This document shows, piece after piece, positions 50,060-60,799 of a stretch of 64,000 nucleotides of DNA. The position numbers were made by a program, and so were the translations under genes. The notes beneath the pieces were generated by a model. The model was not told the DNA's origin. It did no database searches and saw nothing but the letters and a program-made list of their open reading frames with translations. Positions within the stretch are counted from its first letter, which is position 1. Each line of letters begins with the position of its first letter. The DNA is from Ursus arctos (Eukaryota; Chordata; Mammalia; Carnivora; Ursidae). The stretch lies in contig NW_026622874.1 of assembly GCF_023065955.2 (NCBI RefSeq), positions 31,137,772 to 31,201,771 on the forward strand, in the 5' to 3' direction.

Positions 50060-50270
50060 GGGGCGCCTGGGTGACACAGCGGTTAAGCGCCTGCCTTCGG
50101 CTCAGGGCGTGATCCCAGCGTTATGGGATCGAGCCCCACATCAGGCTCTTCCGCTATGAGCCTGCTTCTTCCTCTCCCACTCCCCCTGCTTGTGTTCCCT
50201 CTCTCACTGGCTGTCTCTATCTCTGTCAAATAAATAAATAAAAAATCTTTAAAAAAAAAAAAAAAAAAAA
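50060..50270 (+). mobile_element. Can-SINE, arctoid-type, apparently young
   Basis: Head GGGGCGCCTGGGTGACACAG, B box GGGATCGAGCCCC and a long pure poly-A tail of about 21 bases. A perfect 16-bp duplication AGAATGTTCTAAGACA lies at 50044-50059 and 50271-50286. Confidence 0.96.
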
Positions 50271-51576
50271 AGAATGTTCTAAGACAACTATTCAAAAGTT
50301 AAATGTCAGATGGCTAGAGAATGTCTTCCTCTAAGCTAATCTAAGATAAAGCTAATTTTCTACCTTAATAAATTTTTTGCTTTTCATTCATAAACCCACA
50401 CTGTCCAGTTTCTAATTCTTAATCATCAAATTTCTGTCTACTCTTCTTAGTTAGATTTCATCATATCTTGTTCTCTAATCCATAATCTCTCAATTTTTAT
50501 CAATTTAAAGTACAGTTTCCTGGTCTCTATCCTAAAATCCTCTGCTCCAGATTTTTGTATCATCTATTTACATATCAAAAATGACCCCATTTGGATTATT
50601 GCTTTTTCCATTTCCAGATAAAACAGAGTAACAGGGATAAGATTTACCCTACCACCCCAAAACACTAAGCATCAGACAAAAATGTATGAAGCAATGCCAC
50701 CAAGACACTGGACACAGGCAAGAAAAGGCAGTGATCCCTGATGGAAAATAAATAAATAAATAATTTTCCAAGCCCACTGCCTAGACAAAGTTTCCAGACT
50801 TCAGCAAAGGGAGGGGGAACCCAAGCAGAACCCAGGGGTCTCCCTAAGCTGAGGAGCTGAAGCTGGGAGTACAGAGAAGCTAAGGGGGCTAAATTTTGCA
50901 TGGCTGAAATCCAGGGAAAATTAAAAGCTGAGCAGAAAGAGAACTCCAGATATCTGCACTGAGTGACCTGTAAGTATACAGCTAAGGACTGCTCAGGACA
51001 TTCATGTGAGGAAACTATCAGACGTTGGGCAAAGACTCCGACCACCCCCTCTCCCCCACCTGCCGCCGAAAATTAGAGGCAAGAGTGATCCAATCTCACA
51101 TAGGACAAGAAACGATGCTTATTCTTAATACCCAAAATTTAAAATCTCAAACCTGATGGGGGCACTGATTAGAGTACTAAAAGGATCTTGCTCAGAAGAG
51201 AGGAAAAATTAACCGTACAGTAAATGCAGGTAGGGTCCCACCTAAACATATTTCAGAGTAAGACCAGAATGAACAATGTTTTCCTAAGTCACAACTTACT
51301 TCAGAACAAAGCTCAAGAAATAAACAAAAATATTCAAAACACAGTACGGGAAACTTCATAATGTCTGGCATTCAATAAAATATTGTCAGGCATGCAAAGA
51401 AGGGGGAAAAAGAGGAGAAAAACAAATCAGTCAAAATTGACTTGGCAAGGTGATAGATTTAGTAGATAAGAACACAAACAGTTTTTATGATATATTCCAT
51501 GGGTTCAAGAAGCTAGAGGAAAGACTGCATGTGTTAAGAAGAGACATGGAAACACATTTTTAAAAACCTAATTAAG

Positions 51577-51785
51577 GGGCACTTAGGTGGCTCAGTTGGC
51601 TGAGGGTCCAACTCTCAATTTTGGCTCAAGTCATGATCTCAGGTAGTGAGATTGGGTTGTCTAGATAGAGCCCTGCGTCAGTCTCCACGCTCAGCACAGA
51701 GTCTGCTCGAGATTCTCTCTCTCCCTCTCCCTCTGCCCCTTCCCTGCACTCTCTCTCTCAAAAAAAAAAAGTAATAATAATAAAA
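51577..51785 (+). mobile_element. Can-SINE, old diverged copy
   Basis: The head is GGGGCACTTAGGTGGCTCAG, with a CT-rich tail. Flanks AAAACCTAATTA and AAAACTTAATTC look like a decayed duplication. It sits in an L1 5' region. Confidence 0.9.
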
Positions 51786-52057
51786 AAAACTTAATTCAAA
51801 TTTCTAAAGATGAGAATTATAATATCCGAGACAAAAATACACTGGAAGAGATCGACAGCAGAGTAATAGCAAAAGAAAACATTAGTCAACTTAAAAGATA
51901 CACCAATAAAAATCAGGCGAATTAAAACAGAAAAAAAAGACTGAAATAAAGAACAGAAAATCAATAAACTGTGGGACTTCAAGTGGAGAAATACATGGAT
52001 AACTGGAGTCCATGAAAAATGAGCCCAGAGAAAGAGGAATCAAGAAAATATATGAAG

Positions 52058-52255
52058 AGGGGCACCTGAGTGGCTCAGTTGGTTAAGTTTCTGCCTTCGG
52101 CTCAGGTCATGATCCCAGGGTCCTGGGATAGAGCCCCACATCAGGCTCCCTGCTCAGGGAAGAGCCTGCTTCTCCCTCTCCCTCTGCTGCTCCCCCTGCT
52201 TCTGCTCTCCCTCTCTCTGTCAAATAAATAAATAAAATCTTTAAAAAAAATTTTT
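52058..52255 (+). mobile_element. Can-SINE
   Basis: The head is GGGGCACCTGAGTGGCTCAG. A perfect 16-bp duplication AAGAAAATATATGAAG lies at 52042-52057 and 52256-52271. Confidence 0.95.
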
Positions 52256-52689
52256 AAGAAAATATATGAAGAAATAATGGTCAAACTGTTTACAAATTTA
52301 ATTATACAAAGAAAAAAAGATAAGGTTAACAACAACAAATTATTCTTCGGAAACGATACGAGCTAGGAAAAAATGGAGCACCATCTGGAGAATATTGAAA
52401 GAAGGGGAAAAAAAACCTGTTATCTAGGATAATTTACCACTAAATATATCTTTGAAAAACAAGGATAACACAAAACAAAACAAAAAAGTGAGACATATAA
52501 AAGCTGAAAAAATTTGTCACCAGCAAACCTGCGAGGAGATATGTTGAAGTCCTTCAAGCAGAAAGAAAATGATACCAGATGGAAACCTAGATCTACAAAA
52601 AAGGAATACAGAGCACTGGAAATTGTAAATGTGTGGGTAAATATAGTTTTTGTCTTGTTATTTAAATTTTTTTCGAATTAGAATATAAC

Positions 52690-53372
52690 CAAGAGTCATC
52701 TCACAAAAAATGACAGAGTCAGGAAGCTTCAAGGGTTGGTTCCTCCACTCAAACAACCTTCATGTGAGAAAAAATTATCAGAATCAACTATTTCTGTATT
52801 CCAAAACCTGAATGGACACTTACAGCAACCAGAGACACAGCTGATGAAGGAAAAGGCTCCTAAATTGCAGTGTGCACAAACCAGCGATCATCCCCCATCT
52901 TCAGCTCTGCTGTGGCAGTGGGCAGAGAAGCTGGTTGGTACTCAGGCTAGCAGGAAGGACCGAGTCTTCCAAAATGTTGGGGTTATGCATTTTGGTTATT
53001 TTAGCAATTCCCTGAAGGACCAGCATAGATGCTTAGCTTTATTTTGGCCTCCTCAAGCTACAGCAACTTCCCTGACAACAGTTATTGGAAGATTTGAAGA
53101 CACACACATCTTTGTTTTGCTTGGTATTTCGGGTACGGACACATAAGGAAACCTCTGTAAGGTCACTGGCTGACTACAGATCACACGTACACTGGAAAAG
53201 AAATGTCAGTGACCACATATTAAAAGGAATACAGACTTTTCAAAAAGAGTCTGGAAAAGGCACTGCATCGACTACTGCAGCCCCCACCAAGCAAAAATCA
53301 GCAATCTCTCCAAAGCAGGAGAATTTGATTTCACTACCACATTACAGTATTCAAAATGTGCAGTTCTCAACA
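52690..53372 (+). other. Coding-like insert or L1 5' UTR of unknown nature
   Basis: Two overlapping plus-strand open frames: 136 residues at 52736-53146, including ALLWQWAEKLVGTQASRKDR, and 98 residues at 53085-53381, including KQKSAISPKQENLISLPHYS. GC content is higher than in the flanks. The change of frame near 53100 would suit a decayed coding sequence. I do not recognise the protein. The segment is bounded by L1-like sequence on both sides, so an L1M 5' UTR or ORF1 leader is the main alternative, and a processed pseudogene the other. Confidence 0.35.
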
Positions 53373-53389
53373 GAAAATTAGAAAACATT

Positions 53390-53392
<3 letters not shown>

Positions 53393-53422
<30 letters not shown>
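53393..53422 (+). repeat. (CA)n microsatellite
   Basis: About fifteen perfect CA units, likely polymorphic. Confidence 0.92.
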
Positions 53423-53424
<2 letters not shown>

Positions 53425-55684
53425 TGGTCCATTCACAGGAAAAAAATATTTTGACAGAAATTATCTCTAAGGAAGCCCAGAGATAAGAATTACTAGTCAA
53501 AGATGATAAATCAACAGTTTTAAATATGCTCAATGAGCTCAGGGAAACAATGGGGAAAGAACTAAAAACAATCAGGACAATGTATGAACACATACAGAAT
53601 GCCAATTAAGAGATTAAAACGATTAAAAGAAAACAAACAGTAATTCTGAAGATGAAGACAATGGGAAGATAAAACTATTGGAATTATTCGTTTTGAGGAG
53701 CAGGAAAAAAAATGAATGAAAATGAACAGAGGCTAGGGGACCTATGGGATATTATCAAGTGTGCCAACACATGTATCACAGAAGTCCCCAAAGAAGAAGG
53801 AAAGGACAGAAAACATATTTGAAGAAATAATGGCAAAAACTTCCCAACACAAGGCAAAGATATGTGTTCCCAAATGTGCTGAAAGAAAGAAATGGAACAT
53901 TCAAGAAGGTCAAGAAATTCCAAGCTGGATAATCACAAAGACCTGTTCTTACTACTTCTACTCAATACTGTACTAGAGGTTCCATTCATTACAGTTAGGC
54001 AAGAAAAATAAAATAAAATCTTCCATCCAGATTGGAAAGGAAGAAGTAAAATGATTTTTATTCACCGACATAATCATTTACACAGAAATTCCTTTAGAAT
54101 CTACAAAAAAGCCACCACAACAAATAAACAAGCTAATAAGGTTGTAGGATATAAGATCCATATGCAAAAATCAACTCTATTCTTACATGTTCCCAATGAA
54201 CAGGTAAAAACTTAAATTTAAAAATTCTATTTAGAAGGATTAAAAATTATGGTATAATTAGGGATAAATCCAATAAAATATGCATAAGATATAGACAACA
54301 GAAACTACAAAATTATCCGAAAAAATTAAAGAAGAGCTAAATATATGCAGATATATACTATGTTCACAGATCAGACAACTTAATATTATCAAGATATTGA
54401 TTTTTCCCATATTTACAAGTTAAATACAACCCTGTTCAAAAACCCGCAAGGCTTTTCTGTACAAACTGAAAATCTAATAATAAAATTCACATCGAAATGC
54501 AAAGGACCTAGAATAACCAAAAGAATTTTAAATGGAACAAAACTGGAAGACTTATCCTACCTAATCAATAATAGACACAACTAAATGGAAAGATATTCCA
54601 TGCTAATGTAATGTAAGAATTATATTGTTAAAATGTCTACACTGCTCAAACCATCTACAGACTCAGTGCAATCCCTACCAAAATTCCAATGGCATTTTTC
54701 AGAGAGATAGAACCAATAATCTTAAAATTTGTATGGAATCACAAAAGGGCCCAAATAGCCAAAGCAATCTTGAGAAAGAAGAACAAAGCTTGAAGCACTA
54801 TACTTTCTGATTTTAAATTATATTATAAAGCTACAGTAAGCATAACAGTACGGTACTGGCATAAAAAGAGACACATAAATGAGTGGAACAGAATAGCAAG
54901 CCCAGAAATAAAACAGTCAATTAATTTATGACAATGGAGCCAAGAACATATAATGGGGGAAAAGGACAGTCTCTTCAATTAATAGTGTCAGAATGGTAAT
55001 GGTTTTTTTGGATGTGACACCAAAAGCAAAGGCAACAAAAGTGAAAGCAAACAAGTGGGACTACATCAAACTAAAAAGCTTCAGCACAGCAAAGGAAACC
55101 AAAAACAAAATGAAAAGGTAGCCTACCAAATGGGAAAAAATACTTGCAAATAATATAGCTGATAAATGGTTAATATCCTATATATTTATATAAAGAACTC
55201 ATACAATTCAATAACCCCCCAAAAATTACAATCCAATTTAAAAAATAGGCAGAAGATCTGAATAGATATTTCTTCAAAGAAGACATACAGATGGCCTACG
55301 AGTACATAAAAAGGTACTCAACATCACTACTCAAAACCACAATGAGATATCACCTCACACTTGTTAAAATGACTATTAACAAAAAGACAAGAAGGAACAA
55401 GTGTTGGCAAAGACGTGGAGAAAACGAAACTCTGGGGCACTGCTGGTAGGCATGTCAATTGGTGCAGCCACTATGGGAAAGGGTATGGAGGTTCCACAAA
55501 AACTTAAAAATAGAACTACCATATAACCCAACAATTCCACCTCTAGGTATTTATCTGAAGGAAATGAAAACACTAACTCAAAAAGATATGTGCACACCCA
55601 TGTTCATTGCACCATTATTTATAACAGCTAAGATACGGAAACAACCTAAGCACCTGCTGACGGATAGATAGAGAAAATGTGGTG

Positions 55685-55722
55685 TATATGGATGTGTGCA
55701 TATATGTGTATATATGTGTATA

Positions 55723-55756
<34 letters not shown>

Positions 55757-55757
55757 A
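55685..55757 (+). repeat. (TG/TA) and (CA)n run in L1 3' UTR
   Basis: Alternating TATGTG units followed by about fifteen CA units. Confidence 0.85.
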
Positions 55758-55878
55758 TGGAATTCTATTCAGCCATAAAAAAAAAAAAAAAAGGAAATCC
55801 CGCTTTTTGCAATGTGGATGTACCTTGAGGACATTATGTTAGGTGAAACAGACAGAGAAAGACGATATAACCTTACTC

Positions 55879-56210
55879 ATGTGGAATCTAAAAAAGCCAA
55901 ACTCAAAGAAATAGAAAGTAGAATGGTGGTTTCCAGAAGTTGGGGGATGGTGAGAGGAGGAGATGTTAGTCAAAGAATACAAACTTCCATCTATAAGATG
56001 AATTAAGTTCTGGAGCTCTAACGCACAGCATAGTGACTATATGCGGAATCTAAGAACTAAAATAAAAACAAGAAGAAAACAACAACAGACACTTACAGAT
56101 GCAGAGAACAGATTAGTGGTTGCCAGAGGCACGATAGGGGATAAGCAAAATGGGTCATGGTGGTCAAAAGGTACAAACTTCCAGTAGTATAAGTGATGTG
56201 CAGCACGGAG
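55879..56210 (+). repeat. Diverged tandem duplication within the L1 3' UTR
   Basis: ATGTGGAATCTAAAAAAGCC at 55879 and ATGCGGAATCTAAGAACTAA at 56041 begin two homologous units of about 162 bp. Each later has TGGTGGTTTCCAGAAG or TAGTGGTTGCCAGAGG and ACAAACTTCCA. Confidence 0.6.
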
Positions 56211-56438
56211 ACTACAGTTAATAATACTGTATTGTATATTTGAAAGTTGCTAAGGGAGTAAATCTTAAAAGTCTTCATCACAAGAAAAAAATTTTGTAAC
56301 TACGTGTTGTAAGAGATATTTAGACTTACTGTGGTGATCACTTCACAATATATACATTTATCAAATCATTAAGTTGTACAACTGAGACTACTATGTTAGA
56401 CACTAATTACAAAACCATTTTTAAAAAGGGTGATAATA

Positions 56439-56627
56439 GGGGCGCCTGGGTGGCACAGCGGTTAAGCGTCTCCTTCGGCTCAGGGCGTGATCCCGGTGTT
56501 ATGGGATCGAGCCCCACATCAGGCTCCTCCGCTATGAGCCTGCTTCTTCCTCTCCCACTCCCCCTGCTTGTGTTCCCTCTCTTGCTGGCTGTCTCTATCT
56601 CTGTCGAATAAATAAATAAAATCTTAA
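56439..56627 (+). mobile_element. Can-SINE, arctoid-type
   Basis: The head is GGGGCGCCTGGGTGGCACAG. A perfect 16-bp duplication AAAAAGGGTGATAATA lies at 56423-56438 and 56628-56643. Confidence 0.96.
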
Positions 56628-56649
56628 AAAAAGGGTGATAATAAACTAC

Positions 56650-56900
56650 AATAATCAAGACAGTTTGGTATCAGCAACAAGGCAGACAAATAGATCAATA
56701 GAGTAAGGCAGAGTATACACAAACAGACCCATAAATAGATGATCTACTGATTTTTTATAAAGGGACAAAGGAATTTTCAATGGAGAAAGGAAAAGTCTTT
56801 TCAACAAATGATGCTGAAACTGGATATCCATATGCAAAAGGTGATCTTTGATCTGCATAGCACATCATATACAAAAATTAACTCAAAATGGCTTTCTCCA
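56650..56900 (+). mobile_element. L1 ORF2 fragment
   Basis: GGTATCAGCAACAAGGCAGA, ATTTTCAATGGAGAAAGGAA and AACTGGATATCCATATGCAA are from the C-terminal part of ORF2. Confidence 0.85.
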
Positions 56901-57489
56901 AAATATGCCCTTCTTTGGCACTGACTTTCTGTACAGAAAAGAGCTAACACAGCAGGTTTAAGACTGCTGTCCTTAGAAGGATCTGTTTGCAAGGCTGGCC
57001 CTTGGTTGGTGTTTGGGAGCTTGGCTCTCAAGAGTACTTCCAATCCACAATAACTGGTAAGAACGGTTCCCTGTGCCAAGACTACATGTGTAGATGCTCT
57101 GTTTTATGGTGAACCTCTGCTTTCCTTCTGGGAGTCTGGAGTTTTGCTACAAGCTAGGCAGAAGGTGCCTATGTGACCAGTCCCATATAAAAACCTTGAG
57201 CTCCAAATAGTTACTGGAGTTTTTAACAGACAAAAAGAAACATTGCACAGATGTTGCCCCAAGGAATGCCCTCCATAAGGCAGGCTGTGTGTAGATTCCC
57301 CCAAATTCTACCCATGTCTTTTCCTTATGATCCAACTGTGCATCTTTGTGACATGCTGTAATAAATCTTAGCCATAAGGACAACTACATGCTAAATCTAC
57401 GAGTTCTAGCAAATCTTCAAACACAGAGGTAGGTCTTGCGGACCCTCAATACCTTATAACACAAATCTCATAACACACTATAGCATGCT

Positions 57490-58620
57490 GTTTGATTTCC
57501 GTAATCAAACCATGCATTCAATCGTAGCCATGGTCAGTTACAAAATAAATATACAACTCATTAACTTTTTTTATATGCAAAAAATGACTAGATAGAAATA
57601 AAAGGTCCCATTAACAAAAAACACATAAAACGCAGTAAGAGTAACTTAATGAGAAATGTGCATGCCTATAAAAGTGAACTGGAAGATACAAGAGAATGGA
57701 AAGATAAATGCATTTAAGAATTAACCCAATCCCATCAGAAAGAACGAGTTCTCAACATTTGCTACAACATGGACGGCACTGGAGGAGATAATGCTAAGTG
57801 AAATAAGTCAAGGAGAGAAAGACAACTATCATATGATTTCTCTTATCTATGGAACATAAGAACTAGAATGATCAGTAGGGGAAGAAAGGGATAAAGAAAG
57901 GGGGGTAATCAGAAGGGGGAATGAAACATGAGAGACTATGGACTATGAGAAACAAACTGAGGGCCTCAGAGGGGAGGGGGGTGGGGGAATGGGATAGACC
58001 GGTGATGGGTAGTAAGGAGGGCACGTATTGCATGGTGCACTGGGTGTTATACACAACTAATGAATCATCGAGCCTTACATCAGAAACCGGGGATGTACTG
58101 TATGGTGACTAACATAATATAATAAAAATCATTATAAATAAAAAAAAAATTTTACAAAAAAAAAAAAAAAAGAATTAACCCAATCCCATTAGGATTAATT
58201 TAGGGGAAGGGGGTGGCACATAAATTATAGGAGGAGAAACCTGACAAGGTGATTACAAAGTTCATCTGGAAAAATAAACATAGAGAATAATCAGGAAAAA
58301 TTTTAAACAAACTTTAATGCAAGAAGCCCTTTTCTACCAGATAACAAAAGCCACAATAATAAAAGCAGTGTACTAGTTGTTCCAGAAAAGACAGATCAGC
58401 GAAAGAAAAAAATCTAAATATAGAAACTGACCCACATATGTACAATATAGCATATGATCACAGTGGTACTTCAAATTAGCAAGGAAAGGGTGAATTATTC
58501 AATAACCGGTGTTTATATAACCACTTAATCAGTTATGGATAAATGTAAAGCTGGATCCTTCCTTCACACCTTAGATTGAAATAAATTCCAAGTGGACCAA
58601 AGATGCCCACTCACATTTTA
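57490..58620 (+). mobile_element. Older L1 ORF2 fragment, split by a younger L1
   Basis: TATATGCAAAAAATGACTAG-type sequence and GGAAGATACAAGAGAATGGA precede the insertion at 57736. GTGATTACAAAGTTCATCTG, CTGACCCACATATGTACAAT and CCAAGTGGACCAAAGATGCC follow it. Confidence 0.8.
57736..58169 (+). mobile_element. Young carnivore L1, 5'-truncated, with poly-A and 20-bp duplication
   Basis: It starts in the L1 3' part (ACAACATGGACGGCACTGGA, AAGTGAAATAAGTCAAGGAG), continues GAGACTATGGACTATGAGAA and CACTGGGTGTTATACACAAC, and ends in AATAAAAATC plus a poly-A tail. A perfect 20-bp duplication AAGAATTAACCCAATCCCAT lies at 57716-57735 and 58170-58189. Its length of about 430 bp shows severe 5' truncation, so it encodes nothing. 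Confidence 0.96.
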
Positions 58621-59352
58621 CACTAATTAGAGATTCACTGAGCCGACAACTGATTCTTTAGGGAAATCACCTCCAAACCAAAGCCATATCACCACATACA
58701 TTCCCTCTAACTTTGTGGATACATTTCTTAAAAGGTTCCTCTGTGGTTATCTATCTTCTGGGATTCAAAGGTAGAAAAGATGGAAGCATATTTTAGCTGA
58801 TGTATGGAACCTGTCCTCTGTGGATATTTTCCCTCCTCTTGAAAATGGTTGTAGGCCAGCATAAATAGCCAGAAAAGTTAACTTATCGATCAAAAGAACC
58901 TAGCCATAACATATTTTCATGCATGAAATTCACTAAGTAAAATAAGTACTTAAATCAACATTAAGTTAATTAGTATATATCCAACCTCCACCATGTAAGA
59001 CATCAATTCTGTCAGGATGGTATCAGGAATCCATCCCTAACCCTCTTTTCTCAAGGATTAAAAAAAAAAAAAAAGGCAACGGTACATAGACTCTGGACCT
59101 CTCAGTTTCAGATCAGTGAAACATCTACCCTGAGCAAAAGTATGAACAGACCACTTCCCTTGCACCAAGGGCTGGGCAGTGAAAAACATTCCAGTCCTTC
59201 TGTCTCGGCAACAAATAACTTTTCCTTCCTTGTGTCAGTTATTAAAGAGCATATAACACAGCTGAATAATGTTTATGGGCTAGGAAAAACTAAAATAGGC
59301 TTTAGCTTTCAGAGCTGGTCCACAGATGTCATTCTTTAAAATGCTTTAGTTT

Positions 59353-59554
59353 TTTTTTTTTTTTTAAAGATTTTATTTATTTATTCGACAGAGATAGAGA
59401 CAGCCAGCGAGAGAGGGAACACAAGCAGGGGGAGTGGGAGAGGAAGAAGCAGGCTCATAGCGGAGGAGCCTGATGTGGGGCTCGATCCCAGAACGCCAGG
59501 ATCACGCCCTGAGCAGAAGGCAGACGCTTAACCGCTGTGCCACCCAGGCGCCCC
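59353..59554 (-). mobile_element. Can-SINE, arctoid-type
   Basis: A poly-T run, AAAGATTTTATTTATTTATT and a CCACCCAGGCGCCCC head. A perfect 16-bp duplication TAAAATGCTTTAGTTT lies at 59337-59352 and 59555-59570. Confidence 0.96.
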
Positions 59555-60290
59555 TAAAATGCTTTAGTTTTATACTCGCAGGACTCCAACTAATATGGGC
59601 TTTAGAAAAAGAAATAAGGGGAGAAGAGAGAAAATGTAGACAGAAGTATTTCGGAGAAAGGTAGGACCTGGTGAGGCACGGGACTGGCTCTCGCATGGTC
59701 CTCATCAGGACTTTGTTCTCCATTTTTATGATTACTCCAGATTCTTGTACTCCTGTGACCTTCACAATATATTCTTTCCCTTTATCTCCTGAAATTCAGG
59801 CCCCGCTTCAAATACTGAGGGTCTGTCTTACTTAATGCCGATACTAATGTGCAGCAGCCTCGATTTGGAATATAAAACTAAAAATAACAAGTATGAGTCA
59901 GTGCAGTCAATGCAGTAGGCTCTTTTCCCTCTGGGTGCACATAAACCTCTCATTAAGAAGTTCAAGGAAGCTGAGAATGAATCAAAGAAAATACAGTGCC
60001 ATGATTTCCACCTTCTATTAAATTGTAAATGAAAGTGTCATTGTAATTATAGTAGCAAACGCCCTATTCTTCATTACCATCAAGGCTCTATAAATTCACA
60101 ACCTAATTGAAAATTCTTGAGCCAGAAAAAAAAAAAAACCTTAAAATGTACTCTTCAGAGAGCAGCTACAAAAATCTATTGCTCCCCTCAATTCAAGACT
60201 ATCTCTTATTAGCACTTTCTAGAAGTCACTGAGCTATATGTCAAAGGGAAAGACAGCTATCCTAACAACAAGGAAAACTGAAAATAGTAT

Positions 60291-60799
60291 TGTTAGAGCA
60301 GGCAGTTAGTTAGGTTCTAACAGGATATGTGGAAGCTAGCAAAGAGGAAGTCACGGCCAGCCACTGGGAAAGTCTGAGAGGCCTGTCCTGGCAGCACTCC
60401 GTAAGAGGCCATATCATACCAAACAGACCCAAGATGGCGGGTGCCATGACAGGAAACCCCTCACCAAATTAGGAAGAAAAGGCAAGAAAACCCTGCTTCC
60501 AAGAAAACCCCGCCTCAAGTAATGAATATTCCACCCCCTAATTAAAAACTGTCAAAAAAAGATAGAAACCCAAACACCAGGGCGCACAGCATGTGTTCTC
60601 TCTCTCGCTCTCATTCACCCATTCTCAAATCTCGAGAGTGTACTTTCACTTTAATAAACTTTCCCCCACTTGTGTTGCTCCTTTGCTGTGCTGTGTGTGT
60701 CCTTGAATTCTTCTTGTGACTAGACCAAGGACCTTCGGAGACATCTTTGGGATGGGCTGGGTTGTGGCCCCAGGGTCTCTCCTCAGTTCACCCCGCACA
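60291..60799 (+). mobile_element. Solo LTR of an ERV1-type endogenous retrovirus
   Basis: A 509-bp unit beginning TGTTAGAGCAGG and ending CACCCCGCACA (TGT...ACA ends), flanked by a perfect 4-bp direct repeat GTAT at 60287-60290 and 60800-60803. A 4-bp duplication is typical of gammaretrovirus-like (ERV1) integration. An AATAAA poly-A signal lies at 60653-60658, followed by a T/G-rich stretch, consistent with the R/U5 border. AAGATGGCGG at 60431-60440 matches a YY1 site. No internal viral genes, primer-binding site or second LTR are present, so it is the product of LTR recombination. It runs opposite to SYT14. Confidence 0.85.
60653..60658 (+). terminator. Poly-A signal in the solo LTR
   Basis: AATAAA followed within 30 bp by TTGTGTTGCTCC and TGTGCTGTGTGTGTCC, a GT-rich downstream element. 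It would act on the plus strand, antisense to SYT14. Confidence 0.7.

Larger units (their letters stand above)
51790..53935 (+). mobile_element. Old L1 5'/ORF1-like region, interrupted
   Basis: TTCTAAAGATGAGAATTATA at about 51800 and GAAGCCCAGAGATAAGAATT at about 53475 fit L1M 5' sequences. TTTAAATATGCTCAATGAGC, GGGATATTATCAAGTGTGCC and GAAGAAATAATGGCAAAAAC continue into ORF1 to about 53930, where the sequence jumps to ORF2. 52690-53370 within it is unlike any L1 that I can recall and is listed separately. Confidence 0.6.
53936..56422 (+). mobile_element. L1 ORF2 C-terminal half and 3' UTR
   Basis: CTCAATACTGTACTAGAGGT is from the RT region. CAGTGCAATCCCTACCAAAA, AAGCAACTACAGT-type and GACTACATCAAACTAAAAAG continue through the end of ORF2, and GGTATTTATCTGAAGGAAAT and GCACCATTATTTATAACAGC mark the 3' UTR. 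Frameshifts and stops break the frame. The 3' UTR contains a diverged tandem duplication (55879-56210). Confidence 0.85.

Noticed and set aside
50665..51045. 126-codon minus-strand frame
   Set aside because: It has no recognisable domain, no splice-site or codon-conservation support, and resembles chance opening in a slightly GC-richer intron patch.
56393..56658. Open frames on both strands around 56.4-56.66 kb
   Set aside because: Both are translations of the same Can-SINE, with RGAWVAQ on one strand and TEIETASKRGN on the other.
53936..58620. Possibly intact L1 able to move
   Set aside because: ORF2 is broken by many stops and frameshifts, and the young L1 within it is only about 430 bp long.
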